64,000 nt of DNA from Lanius collurio (taxonomy: Eukaryota; Chordata; Aves; Passeriformes; Laniidae): the NCBI GenBank assembly GCA_020086605.1, contig JACBWW010000051.1, forward strand, positions 4,491,261 to 4,555,260. The letters run 5' to 3'. Below, piece by piece: positions 24,580-37,070 of this stretch; position 1 is the first letter of the stretch; each line of letters starts with the position of its first letter. A program made the translations under genes and the position numbers. The notes beneath the pieces are model-generated. The model did no database searches. It was not told the origin of the DNA and saw only the letters and a program-made list of their open reading frames with translations.

Positions 24580-25320
24580 AACTGGTAATATGGATGTGTT
24601 GGCAGTTGGGAAAGAAAATCCATAATTTATGAGAATGAAATTTTCCTGCCTAAGGCTAGCTAGAATACAAAGAGTATATCTGTGGGAAGGGCATGTTATA
24701 TGTTGCAGATGTGTATTTCTCTAGCGGCTGGGAGTAAATCACACTATTGTGCTCATCTTCATTATTTTGGGTGTTAGGCTGGCTTTAGTCAATATTTAAT
24801 CTAAGCTCATTGTGTGCTCACACAATAAACGTGCAATTTGGAGCCTAACTTTACATCTCTAAAATGCTTTGGGAATGCATGTGGCATTGTCTCCATAAAT
24901 GCAATTTCACCCTTTTCTGCGAGACCAAGCCTATTGTGGGCATGTAAATATAGTAAAAGGCACTGGTGGAAGCAAGCCCATGAGAATGGCAGTGTTTCTC
25001 TAATTGTATCACTAAACATAAGACAGAATTAATTACTAGGATAAACAGAGCTTTGTAGCTCTTGGATCAGGATAATATTTGCATGGAGTTCCAGGCCTGC
25101 ATTATAGTAGCTGGCATTATGGTTTAAATTCCCCCCATGCCAGTAGATAATGTTTTTAGCCAGGAGTGGAGCATATTATCATTAGATATTTTTGCATTAA
25201 AGGTATGTTAAATCCCCATGTCCTGGTCAAATTGTCCATTGCAACTGTTCCAAAGTCTGTGATTCAACCAGGATTTTCCTTAATGTGATTTTTCCCATAC
25301 AAGTCCAAGTGAGCAATGGG
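24580..25320. promoter_or_regulatory. AT-rich, repeat-free block, candidate enhancer
   Basis: There is no ORF above background and no repeat. A dense cluster of developmental factor motifs sits at 25028-25084: AATTAATTA (homeobox) near 25028, ATAAACA (forkhead) at 25041, CTTTGT (SOX) at 25051 and a perfect octamer ATTTGCAT (POU) at 25077. GCTAGCTAG-type and AATATTTAA elements occur upstream. It is a regulatory candidate only by composition and motif clustering. Confidence 0.35.
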
Positions 25321-28300
25321 TAAAGTCTGAAAGTGGGCAGCCGAGTCCAGAGGGGATGGGTGATTCACAAAATGGTTGGTCCTCATTTTGTGCCTCTTTT
25401 CCCCCTAAAAGTTAGGCACAAATGGAGGTAAAGTGGGTAGTTTTCCCTGGAGATCCCCTTGGATGTGTGAGGCTGGAAGCCAAGTAGTTCTGCACTGAGT
25501 TCCCTCCTGTCTCAGCTCCTTACCACTCTTCAGCCCATCCTAGGACATGGCTGAGTTATTCTCTGGGGAAACTGAGGCTTGGCATGCTCCAGTGACTTTG
25601 CCAAGTTGACAGTGCCAGCCTTGGGCAGGGGTCGTAGGAGCTCTGCCAGGAAGAACCTCTGTGTGACCACCAGGCCTGTTCAGTGCCTGGATGGTCCTGC
25701 TTGCCCTGGGGAGGTGGTGATGGGAAGCAGTAACTCCAGTTCATGGAGACCATGTGGATGGGGTGAGGGTGTGTTTGCTGAGGCCACTCATGGAGCTCCA
25801 CAGAGGGTGGCAAGAGGGAGTGAAGTGGTTTCAGACCAGTTTCTGAGGTGCCCAAGATGAGGACTTGCTTTTCTGACCTCAGGGTGTCCTCCTTATGTGA
25901 CCCATCACGTTGCTCTTCACATGAAGCACTCAGGGGGGTCTTGGCTTTCTGATCTGGTGCTACTCACCTCTCATGTCCCTGCTGAAATTCCCTGTATTGC
26001 TCTTCTACACTTCAGCCTACAGTTCCATCACTTCTCTGCACTCCATCCCATCACCCAACACCTTCTCGTCCTCTTCCTCCATGGGTTTTCCCACCAGTGA
26101 AGTTCCCTCCATCCAGCAGTGCCACAAGCTTCCATGCCATGGTTTGTATGTTCTGTGCCTGTCCTGAGGCACACAGTGTTGGGTAAGGCAGGCCACCATG
26201 TCAAAGGGACTGAAGGGAAAATCTCCTTTGAAATCTGAAGTTGCCACATGTGGTGTCTGTGATTTTGCACAAAGCTGGAGCTGGTGCTTGTTGCCAGAAG
26301 GAAATGGAGTTCCCTGTTCAGCTCAGGCATCTGTGTGGCCCTGCTGACTTGCACAGGTTGGTGGAGTTGCCAGAAGGATGTTCCCTGGGCTGGGAGGGAC
26401 CTGTGGCTACTGCCAGCAAAGTTCTGGCTATGGGCAGAGCGCTTCCTGCTGAGGGAAAAGCTTCCTTGGAGGCTGTGTGTGAGTGGTCCCTGGAGTGGGT
26501 GATCTCCTGGTGGAAGTGGCCACATCCCCTGTGGGTGCTGCTTGCTCTGCTACCTGACAGTCTCTGCTGTGGACACGCCTCTTTGCCAGATTTGCTGGGG
26601 TTGAAAACATCCTCCCTTCCCTTTTGGCAGGGAAATGCCTTTCCCAGGGGCGTGCTGGGACAGGGTTCATGGGAGGCTCAGTGCATCCGGGCTCTCCGTG
26701 GCAGGATGAAGCCACAAGAGTGGTTCAGGGGTATATTGAGCACAGGAAGCTTGGGGTACTTCCCTGTGGGGGTTACAGTGTGAGAGAGACAAGGTCAGCT
26801 CTGGCTCCCTCCCTGTTTCCTGTGGCCCTGGGGAGGTGACTGGCAGGCTGGGCTCACGGGGGAGAGGCACCTGTCCAACCTGGACATAAGCACCTCTCCC
26901 TTTGTCCTCACAGCTGTCCATTTGTGTTCCCTCAGGAGCTCCAGAGCTGGGTGAGATGCTCAGGGAGGTCCCTCCCTGCAGTCCATAGCCCTGACCCTGG
27001 GCAGCACCCAGCTCTGCTCGGGTCCCTGGTAGGGACACGGGTGATTCCTTTAAAGCAAACACTTCCCATCACTGGATCAGCCCCAGTGCCCCCTCACCTA
27101 CACCAGGCAGGGCCAGAGAGAGTGAGGAGTGGCAGGCAGCCTCAGCAGAGATGCTGCAGCTGAGCCCAAGCCCTTTCTTGTGCTCTCCATGCTTTTTCTG
27201 GGCTCTGGGCCTCAGCCTGGCACTGGGCACATGGTTTGTCACCTGCCTCTTCACCACTACTGCTTACATTTCCTCCACTCCTTCCTCTTCCTCCTTCTCA
27301 TCCCCTCACATACTCCCCTCATGGTTTCTCAGCTCTGTGGTTTTGAAGGGCCTGGCTGGTGGCCGTGGAAGAGGCAGGGCTGGCTCAGGCTGTCTGCTGT
27401 GGGGTTGTTTGAAGGAACAGTGTGTCCCCATATCCACATGTCCTGGCCAGGAGCTGTGCTCACACTGGGTCCCAGAAGAGGAGACCACAACTGAAGGGAT
27501 CTTCCCAGCACCACTCTGAGGGGTGCCATGGAAGCTGGTCAGGGTGTCACATCTGTGGTGCCACCAGCCTTGCCTCATCTCCTGCTATGTCCTCTTCTTC
27601 TCTGAGACCTCCTGAAGGGCTCCTGGCAAAGGTGGTGTTGGGGGGGTGCCCTGACATTTCTGGCTGCTGTGAGACTCCTCATCAGGCACAAGAGAGGCTT
27701 CCTTTCAAGCAGGATGAGCCCAGGATTCATCCCAGGACTTTCATGGGACACGAACTGGTTCTGAGTATAATCTCCTGAAGCCCCAGTCTGGCAAAACCTT
27801 TGTGCCCTGGTTTTGTGTCTCCCACTCTCCAGCTCTGACACCTCCACTCTGACCCTCCACTGAGGCCCCCAGTGTCTGTGGGAGCTTTTCCTGTGTTTGT
27901 GATCGTGGCAGGGACCATGCTGAGGGCAGGGCCACTCTGAGAGCTTCTGGATGAAGTGTTTTCTGGGCTGGGGGGCTCGCAGCTGGATTTGGTGTCTTGT
28001 GCGGTCACTGCCCATCCCTGTCTCCCCTCAAGGCGATACAGCTGAGCTCCTCGAGTCTCTGCAGCCTTCCTGTGGCTCTGGGATGGAGGACTGAATTCCC
28101 CCTCAAAAGACAAAACCTAGGAGAGCAAATCCCAGTGATGTCCCCTTTCTGGGGGTTAGAGCATGTGCCTCTGAGCTCTCCTGATCAACACTGAGCAAGA
28201 AAACTGACATCAGACCCCAGTGAGTGATGCACTTACGGTTCACCAACCCTACTGAAAAGCCCAGGGAAAACGATGTGAGCTCAGCCTCCTCTCTGGCTTC

Positions 28301-28874
28301 TCCTCCCCCATGTGCAGTTGTCTCTATTATTTTCTTGATATGGAGAAACAAATTTGACCCAAATATCTTTTTCTTTTAAATCTTTAAAAATTTGTAAGGT
28401 AGTAGGGAAATGCTGTGATACCAAAGTAAATTGAAGGGTTGCATTTTTTGTTTTCTGTATTTGCTTACTTGCTCCAAAGTCAAGGCATAAAGCTCAGTTC
28501 TTGCAACTTTTTTTTTTTTTTTTTAAATCCAGCTCTTCAGTGGTTTCAGCACAAGTGCATCACAACTCTAGGTAAGGTTTAGCTGACCTATAATCCCAAT
28601 TTTCAGCAAGTGAACAATTTTTCCAAAAAATTTCACACGGTTCTGGGCAAAAGCCTCATAGAGGTGGAGAGGGAGTTCCCTGAGGTACCTCCCAGCCTTC
28701 CTCCAGCACCTAACCCAGAACTGGCTGGTCTGAGGCTGGCTCAGGGAAACATCCAGGTGCTGCCATATGCAGAGCAGAAGTGCACCCTCCTCTGCAGCAG
28801 GGCCTGAGCACACTCACAGAGATCTCTGCCCACTCTGTGCACAGCCTATTGCTGTTGGCTGATGCTGGACACAG
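25321..28874. other. Gene-free stretch
   Basis: Mixed-composition unique sequence with only background ORFs, and an AT-rich patch at 28320-28530. No repeat family recognised. Confidence 0.55.
28510..28524. repeat. T-run
   Basis: A homopolymer of about 15 T in an AT-rich stretch, with no other structure. Confidence 0.9.
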
Positions 28875-28985
28875 GAGGAGAGGATGGTCCTGGTCTAGTG
28901 GCAGGTGACCCTGCCCATGGCAGGGGTTTGGAACGAGATGATCTTTAAGGTCCCTTCCAACCAAGCCATTTTGGGGATCTGTGGC
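28875..28985 (+). mobile_element. CR1 LINE 3' end fragment
   Basis: GTCCTGGTCTAGTGGCAGG, CCCATGGCAGGGG, GATCTTTAAGGTCCCTTCC and ACCAAGCCATTTTGGGG form a CR1 tail. Confidence 0.85.
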
Positions 28986-29040
28986 ACCTTCTCCAGTCCA
29001 CCCACAGCCTGTCCCCGTTGCATGTCCTAAAGCAGCATCT

Positions 29041-29172
29041 CCTCACCACATGTCCTGGCAGTTCAAGGAGTGTTTGGACAGAGTGGGGCTGTTGGGCTGT
29101 CCTGTGCAGGGCCAGGTGTTGGACTTGCTGATCCTCGTGAGTCCCTTCCAGCTCAGGGTATTCTGTGGAAGA
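29041..29172 (+). mobile_element. CR1 LINE 3' end fragment (second subfamily)
   Basis: CAAGGAGTGTTTGGACAG, GGGCTGTCCTGTGCAGGGCC, then GAGTCCCTTCCAGCTCAGGG and TATTCTGTGGA. It sits only about 55 bp after the previous copy but belongs to the 14060/48120 subfamily, so it was a separate insertion. Confidence 0.85.
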
Positions 29173-29479
29173 CAGACCCTGCAGAGCTGGGTGAGTGCTG
29201 CCCTTGATGTGACACGAGGCACCGCTCCCAGCACTGAGCCCACCTTGTGTGGGGCTCTGCTCCTTCCCAGTTCTGCATCTTTGCTCCTCCAACAGGCACT
29301 GGTGCCCAGACAGTGGGAGGGGATGGAGGTGAACTGGGACCCTGGAGCTTTGGACACTTCCTAGGAACAAAAACAAGCAGGTTGGGGATGCAGCCTGCCC
29401 AAGCAGGGCACAGGCACGGGGGAACAGAAGGGGTTTCTGGCCAGAGGGGAATACACGATGCAGGGGGATTCTGCTAAAT

Positions 29480-29690
29480 TAAAAATATATATTTGTCTTT
29501 GCTGGTACAACAGAAGCTAGGGGAGCAGGCAAGAGGAAAGCGAGAAAGCTTTATTTAATTAGATTATAAGGCCCCAAAGGCTTCAGACTCATAAAAAAAA
29601 TGAATTGATTTTTGTAATTGAGGATGGGGTTTCTGCCAAGTGCTCCCTTAATGAGTATTTAGGTTTTGCCTCCTAAGTTAGCAGCACCAG
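29480..29690. other. AT-rich unique block, possible regulatory element
   Basis: It contains TTTATTTAATTAGATTATAA near 29551 and AATGAATTGATTTTTG near 29600, which are homeobox-type TAATTA/TGATT motifs, with no repeat or ORF. Function not shown. Confidence 0.25.
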
Positions 29691-32600
29691 GCAAGGGCAG
29701 CTATTCAAGCCACTACTCACTAGAGTCCTGAGCTTGGAAACAGGAGCTGCTTGCCTGCAGTTGGGAGTGTTAACCTGCCTTTCCAGGAAAACACATAATG
29801 TGTCCTTTCAAGGCAGTTTATCCAGGTTTCTTGGTATTCTCTCAACATGGAATCCTTCTCTCTTCTCCAGAACCCAGGAGGCAGCTTTCTCCATGCATGG
29901 GTATGGAAACTGAGGCAGCAGATAATCATGGGGTTTTTTTTCTCCCAGAAGTAAAGAGAATTAATTTGCTGCAGCAGCTGAGGCAGTTTCCTTTGGTGGC
30001 TCCTTCCTTGGTGTTGGTGGGACAGGCGTGGGGCACTGGGAGCCCATCCTGTGATGGGACAGTGCCTGTTCCTGCGGGTGATCTTTAAAGCACAGCACCT
30101 GGGCTGTGAGAGGGTGTTTGGTGCATGCAGAGCTGGGACCTGCCTCTGCAGGGGCCCTAGGGCACCAGGGAGGGCATTATCCCTCAGCCCAAACCACAAA
30201 ACTGTCTGGAAAGAACAAGAGATTTTTATTTTTTGACTGAGATTTTTATCTCAGGCGTTTGGACCTACCTTCTTTCACCCCTACACTCTTCCTCCACAGT
30301 CTTTTCATTTTTGCACACAAGAATTGGGAGAGTTCTGTGTGCAGAGGTGGCTTCAGGATTTCCTGTGTGCCCTCACTGGGAGAGCTGGGAGAAGTCCAAG
30401 AGGAGGTGACTCCAAAATGCCTGTCAGGAATGTTGGCCCAGAGCTGCCTGGAGACCAGAGTAACAAGCCCAGGTGAAAGGCAGGAGGTTTGGATGTGCAG
30501 CAAGATCACAGCTTGATAGCAACACCTAAAATGCAGATGTGTTACTGCCATCAGAGCAGGGGAGCAGAAAAGTGGCCACAAAATTCCAGCAGCTCCTGAT
30601 AGATGTAGGGAATGATCCTGTAGGAGAAGCCTGTGCCTTATGACCTGGATGCTTCCTGAAAGCAGAAGGGCAGGGAATCCACTGCTCTCCAGATAACAGA
30701 AATCTGCAAGGAGTGTACCTTGGGGACCTTGGGGACATTGTCTCTTTAATTCTGCACACCAAACCAATCAGAGATTCCCAGTGTCAGACACACGACTGCA
30801 GTTTGCACACTGGTCCCAGCTGCGTCCCCCGCAGCAAACCCGGCTGCCACTCCTCGTGTGCCACGATGTCATTGGGTCACTGCTGAGCCAGACTGAGCAG
30901 CTCTCACCTCCTGAACCTATTTCATCTTCACAGCACACTTATTTCTGGCAAGCCCCTCTGGCCTCGCTGTGCTTCAGTGAAGTCTCAGTCCAGCTCATAA
31001 TTCATCAGTTCCCCAAGTCATTGTCTGATGCCCAAATGTAATGATGTCTAAGGAGCAGGAGAAAGGCCCTAAGAACATCTGAAAAAGTCTGCTAAGAGGC
31101 ACAATGACCCTCTTGCAGGCTGGTGTAGCAGCTCTGCTGTACTCTTGCCACAAGATCTAGTGCAGGGCATCTTGGAGGTTGGGAGAGCCTTTTGGTCCCA
31201 GAGCAGGTGTAGTTAAAACAATGTCCTGGTGCAATTACATCATCCTGATGAGCTTGTTGCTCTTTTTGTAGTTACCCTGAGGAGAAGCAGCATCTTTTTC
31301 TCTATAAAGCACCTTTACATCAGCTTAGGAGAGTGCCTGTTAGAGTTCTTCATCAGGGAAACCCCACTCCTCTCATCCTGCTTATCCAGCACATCCATTA
31401 AGGGCAGGTCCAGCCTCTGCACAGGAACTGCAAAATGGCTCCACCAGAGTTTCACTTGTACTTTCTGGACAACTTACTCTGTTTTCAAAACAAGTCAGCT
31501 TCAACATTTCAGGCTGCTCAGAGCCATTCATGCTTAGGGAGGCCAGATCTGGCCATGTCACAGTAAGATGTTCCTGTGGAAGTGTTTGCAGCCCAAACAT
31601 GTTTGGGAGGGCTGGGCAGGAGCTTTATGTTTTTAATGTGGGTGTTGGCAGCAGAAGCCTCAGAGCTGGGGCTGCTGTCCCAGGCTGGGGCTAGAGAGCA
31701 GTGGAGTGAATTCTTCTGCTTGTGACACAGACTTCTAATGCAGATCAGACACAGCCTTTCTGCTCACTCTGAACCCTGGGGGCTTGAGCTCAGCTCAGCT
31801 GGAGATGTCCACACTTGGGAGAGCTGAGTCTCAAAGTGCTTTTCCATGTATTCAAGCAAGTTCTGGTATATCCAAGTTCTGAGCAGCATCTCCTGTGCTG
31901 TGTTAAAGATAATGATCAACACATCCTAACAGAGCAGCGAAATCCTGCTTTTCCTCTAGTGGTTCCATCCTGGTCTGTAAGTTCTGAGAATAAATATGCA
32001 ATTATATTTTCTGCCTTTTCTACTCCCTGCTGACTGCAGCCTGGGGAGACTCAGCAGACAGCACATCACTTCAAAGGTGTGATGGACCCATCAAAAATGT
32101 AGGTGTGCTCCAGGCTGTTTTTACTTGAGTGGAAAGATGCTGGAGAAATGAGAGAATGGTCATGCTACCTGCAAAACAGACACCCTTTCCAGAGAACAAA
32201 ATGAGTGTGACTCCTCCAACATGGAAGAATGATGAACTGGTGGTGCCTCCTTGGTTTTGTACAGTCGACAGGCAATTTTCAGAAGGTCAGTGATCATCTG
32301 TTTGCCTTTGGAAGAGGAAGATTTACTTAGCCCACACTTCTTTTAGAGGAATATTTTCTTCAGTTTTGAAAGGCAAAGTGGAAATTTTGGGCTAAACCAC
32401 ATTAAAAAATGGCACATTAAAGACTATTCATTAGGAAAAGGGCTGATGTTCACACCCCAGTCTGAGAGGGGGTGAGTTTCCTACAGCACTGTCCTGTCTG
32501 TTCCCCTGTAGTGGCTTCCTCTCTCCTCTCCACTCTGCCTCTCAAATGTCTTAGTTTGGTCCTGGTGATGTATTGAAGTCCCTTCATATTAGATTTCATG

Positions 32601-35381
32601 TTCCCAGGCTGCTCCTTGCAGGTCCTCTGGGCAGACAGCTTTATGCCCAAGTGGAGCTGCTGACTTTAGTGGAATTGCCACATTTCGTGCCCTGACACCC
32701 TCTAATTTCAGACAGGGAAGCTTCAGCCCTGTTGGCCGTCAGCAAATCTTGGCTGAGTCTGTGTTTTCAAGCCAAATAAGTGCATCTCAGTCTGATTTGG
32801 GTGAGGGAGGCTGTTCTTCCTTTCCTTCACCGAGATGAAAATAGAAAGTCCCCACTGGTGTGAGAGTTACCCAGCTGTTCCCCTCACAGATGGATGACTC
32901 GCCTCAGGCCCAAAGTGGTCACTGGTTGATCCCATGTTATGCTTTGCTTGCTGAAATCAGTGGGAGCAATAAGTCCTATCTGGACTCTCCAGCAGCCTTT
33001 TCTGGACTCAACATCTTCTGGGCCTCAACATCTTCAGCAGTCAAGGTCTCTGCTACCTGTCCATGGGTGCCCTGTACCAATGCTCCTGGTTTGGAGGCCA
33101 GCTGGAATTGCAAGGCTGATATGGTGACACTCAGGAGCATCCAAGAGTCTTGAAGCAGGGGTTTGTCTCGAGTCTGGAGGATGTGGGGACCATCATGATG
33201 TGCACAGAGCTCTGTTGGCAAGCAGAAATCATGTTTAACTGATGGGCAGGGAGAGCCCTTTGCAGAGCAGGGCTGAGTTCTGCTGGGCAAAACAAGGACC
33301 TTTCCTGTCTGCCATGGGAGCATCCTCACAAAGACTGAAGTTACTCCTTTTTACCTGGAGATGGTCCAGGGTGGAAAGGCAGACCTTGCAGATGTGTATA
33401 ATGACATCCACAGTGTTTGCTGTTCTCTTTGTCACAGGAGGATCCCCTCCCTCATCCTCCAGCTTCCAGCACAGCTGTCTCATTCACACTGATGCCATCA
33501 GGTTGTTGCTGGTGGTTCTCTGTGGATGAGGGAGTGCTCTGTGGAGAGAATGGGAGATTTCACACTCTCACTGACAAGTGAGGAGTTATCTGGTGTTGCA
33601 GGCCAGCTTTGGACACCATCAGCTGGCTCCAAACCAGCTGTCTCTGATGGCAGCACCCACAAAGGTCTGTTTGCTGTCTTCCACCTCTCCCGACAGCTTT
33701 GGGGAATGTTCAGGAAGACCTTGCTCTCTGCTCTCCAGGTCACACTGAGCTCCCAAGGAGCCCAAAGCCAGTTCCCAGCCATCTCTGCACATTCTGGGCA
33801 TCTGAACTCATGGTCCCCACATCCCTTGGGCTTGAGGCCATCTGTCTGCACACAGTTTGTCTACCGGCTTCTGTGGCCAGAGCATCGCCATAAAGGCCTG
33901 ATGTCTTACCAGTCCTCATCCCTGAGCTTTAGGGGTGTGTTGGAGTGTGGAGGGAAGTTTACCTCCCTTCCAAAACTCCATTTCATTCTGCAGTACTGGT
34001 CTCCATCCCTCTGGATGTTTCTCCCAGGGGACAAGGAGGATGGGCTTGCCTGCTGCCTCCTGAAATCTTGCAGCGAGGCGTTGCATAGGATTAGTGTAGA
34101 CAGACAGAATGGCAGGAATTTCCTTTTCTGGGGTCTGAGTCAGCTGCCAGCCCTGTTTTATTATTTTGGGTACTGGGAGAATGTGGGGAAGGAGGATCAA
34201 GCAAAGGGAGGGAAGGAGAGGGGAAGAAGTTGTTTCCATTTATGGATTATGAGAAGCAGTTGCAACTCTTGTGGATTTTTATGGAAGGTAACCCTGGCTG
34301 TGGAGAAAGCTGGATTTTACTGAATTCAATTACGATGCTGCACAGAACTGAGTGGAAAGGCTCCATAAACAGCCTGGTTTTATAAAAAAAAAAGAACAAC
34401 CCCTATCAGACAATCAGATTGTAAACTCCCCCTCCAGAGAAGGTGAGCACCAGAGCAGACAGGCACAGGTGAGAATGGAGCCAGCTCTGAGCTGAGCCCA
34501 AAACCCCAGAAAACTCCTGTCTTGAGCTGGACTCAACCCAGCATGGACTAATTACAAGCTGTTTGTTCTGCACTCAGGCAAGGCTGGAGCCACGGGGACT
34601 CACCTGTTACCCAGAACAGACATCCTTCTCTCGAGCTCTTCCCTGAGCTCTGGGAGCTGCCTGAAGAGGGGGTGCCAGGGCACAGAAAGCCTCTGCCCCT
34701 TTTCTCCACCTTTTCTTCCATACCAGGAAAGAGCTGGCTGGGATGCTTTGGTGTTCCTGTCATCCCTTTACAGGTGCAGGTTTGAGATCTGCACTGTGGG
34801 CTCATGGCCTTGGGTTCCTGCAGAAAACAACCACCTTGGCCAGGCACACTGAGTGCAGAGCATTGTCTCAGAGAGACAGACCACAGCCCTGTGGGAGCTG
34901 CCCTTCTCCTCCTCCCCCAGGATGCAGTAAAAATTTGCCCTCCTTTGCTCATCCCTCTCTGGAGGCTCCTGGTTCTCTCCAGCCCCAGGAGGATTGCTGT
35001 GAATTGCAGTGGGTTTCTGCAGGTGTAATCCATGGGGAGCCCTGCAAGGTCTTCAGGGGGGTCAGGGTTTGCTTCTGCAGCAGGGAGGATCTGAGGATCA
35101 GACAGACCCCCTGACTGCAGCAGGATCTTTGTCCTCCCACAATCAAACTGAGGGCCCTGGATGGGGTTTGAAAGGAGCCTGTTGCAGGAAGATTACAGAC
35201 TTGCCATGCTGTCTAGAGCACAAGGGACATTCAGGTCCATGTTCATCCACATCCTGGACCTTCTGCCTCAAGCTCACACTTCTCCTGGGAGACATAAGCT
35301 CGTCCCTCTGTCTTGGCCCATTTTTTGTGGAGGCTTAAGTGACTCCTACCACATCACCAAGATGCAAAGTGAGGGTGCAGT
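29691..35381. other. Gene-free stretch before the octamer satellite
   Basis: No recognised repeat or exon. It includes a 265-codon ORF (33526-34323 +) of unknown meaning, treated in the findings, and an A-run near 34384. Confidence 0.5.
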
Positions 35382-35909
35382 CACAGAATCACAGAACCAC
35401 AGACTCACAGAACCACAGAATCACAGCATCACAGAATCACAGAACCACAGAACCACAGAACCACAGAACCACAGAACCACAGAATCACAGAACCACAGAA
35501 TCACAGCATCACAGAATCACAGAACCACAGACTCACAGAACCACAGAATCACAGAACCACAGAATCACAGAACCACAGAATCACAGCATCACAGAACCAC
35601 AGAATCACAGATCCACAGAATCACAGCATCACAGAACCACAGAATCACAGCATCACAGAACCACAGAATCACAGAACCACAGAGTTACAGAATCACAGAA
35701 TCACAGAACCACAGCATCACAGAACCACAGAATCACAGAACCACAGCATCACAGAACCACAGAATCACAGAACCACAACATCACAGCACCACAGATCCAC
35801 AGAATCACAGAACCACAGAATCACAGAATCACAGAACCACAGAATCACAGATCCACAGATCCACAGAACCACAGAACCACAGATCCACAGAATCACAGAA
35901 CCACAGAAC
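35382..35909. repeat. 8-bp tandem array, 66 units in register (expanded CR1 3'-terminal octamer)
   Basis: Units are CACAGAAT or CACAGAAC, with rarer CACAGCAT, CACAGACT, CACAGATC, CACAGAGT and TACAGAAT. Positions 35382, 35582, 35766, 35894 and 35902 are all separated by exact multiples of 8, so there is no net indel over 528 bp; a diverged unit (CACAGGCT) follows at 35910. CACAGAAT is the reverse complement of ATTCTGTG, the octamer that ends CR1 elements. The array directly abuts the 3' end of an antisense CR1 copy (35910-36420). CR1 tails usually have only a few octamers. Confidence 0.93.
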
Positions 35910-36420
35910 CACAGGCTAGGGAAGGTTGGAAGGGCCCACAGGGGCTCACCGGGTGCCACCTCCCCGCCCCAGCAGGGCCATCCCAGAGCACAGGGCACAG
36001 CAGTGTGCCCACACAGCTCTGCAATATCCCCAGCCAGGGACACTGCACGGCCTCTCTGCACAACCTGCTCAGGGCTGGGCACTGCCCAGGGCAGCAGTTC
36101 TGCCTCCTGGGCAGGGCAATGGCCGGGCTCAGGCCCTGCCCGTGGCTCTGGGGCCATTGCTGGGCCCCGGAGCAGAGCCCTGCCCGGAGCCCTCCCTGCA
36201 GCCAGGGACCCCCAGGGACACCCAGGGACAGCCAGGGCTGAGGGCCCCTCTCAGCCGGGCTCCTCTGGAGGCTGAGCAGCCCCAGCTCCCTCAGCCTGTC
36301 CTGGGCACCGAGATGCTCCAGGCCCTTCCTCATGTCCACAGCCTCTGCTGGACCTGCTCCAGGAGCCCCAGGCCCATCCTGCGGAGCCCAGAGCTGGACA
36401 CAGTCCAGGCTTTCACCCCT
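35910..36420 (-). mobile_element. CR1 LINE 3' fragment, antisense
   Basis: Read on the minus strand it ends in the octamer array. Internally it carries the CR1 pattern seen on the plus strand as CCCAGCTCCCTCAGCCTGTC at about 36281 and as GAGCTGGACACAGTCCAG near 36390. It is a GC-rich subfamily, unlike most other CR1 copies in the window. Confidence 0.75.
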
Positions 36421-36549
36421 TTTCACAGGCTTGAGAGCCTGGCTCGGTTTGCCCTGTGAAGGAAGCAGTCAGATTTGCATGGTGCACACCCAGGGCTGGA
36501 GGAAGACTCAGTGCACAAAGTGCTGCACAGCCAAGACATCAGTATGAGG

Positions 36550-37070
36550 GAAGGAACACGCAAAAAAAAATACTAAATATATTCTTTCATTTTTCCCTGT
36601 TTTAATAAATGCAAAAGAGTGCAAACAGGAAGGCTGTTAAGGATTTTAAGGCTCAGCTTTATTGTTTTCTATAAGCAAAAAACTGCTGTTGTTTCCCCAA
36701 GATGAAGTTTAGCAGGAGTCATTTGGATCTGAATGTGTACTAATTGCTCTGGGGACTCTAATAAAAATTCAAAATAAGGAGCTGTAGGATTTGGTTTCAA
36801 GAAAAAGTATGTTCCATGCACAGTGATTTCTGATTACCCAAAGGCTCTTTATTTTAGCATGAAGCTGGTTTATTTTAGTCTGTGGGATATGTTTTATCCA
36901 TGGCCTCTTTTGCACATTGGAAGTGAAGGATGTAGGACCTGCAGTTTGCACTGTCAGAGATGGATGGAAACCACTGGGACAGAGATGCCTTTTCCTGGTC
37001 TTAAAATCAAGAATCAAACATGGTTAGAAGGGGAAAAGGGGATTTTACCTTGGTATTTATTTTAAGGATC
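36550..37070. other. AT-rich unique block following the CR1/octamer locus
   Basis: Long AT-rich sequence with TTTTAATAAATGCAAAAG near 36600 and CTAATAAAAATTCAAAATAA near 36759. No coding signal and no repeat recognised. Confidence 0.25.

Noticed and set aside
24096..24632. 178-codon ORF ending in a Phe/Gly/Leu-rich hydrophobic stretch
   Set aside because: The hydrophobic part is a translation of a T-rich low-complexity tract, not a membrane protein.
35161..36241. Two long overlapping ORFs (252 and 300 codons) made of repeated SQNHR/TEPQNHR peptides
   Set aside because: They are read-through of the stop-free 8-bp array in two frames plus an antisense CR1 copy; both frames are equally open, so there is no coding signal.
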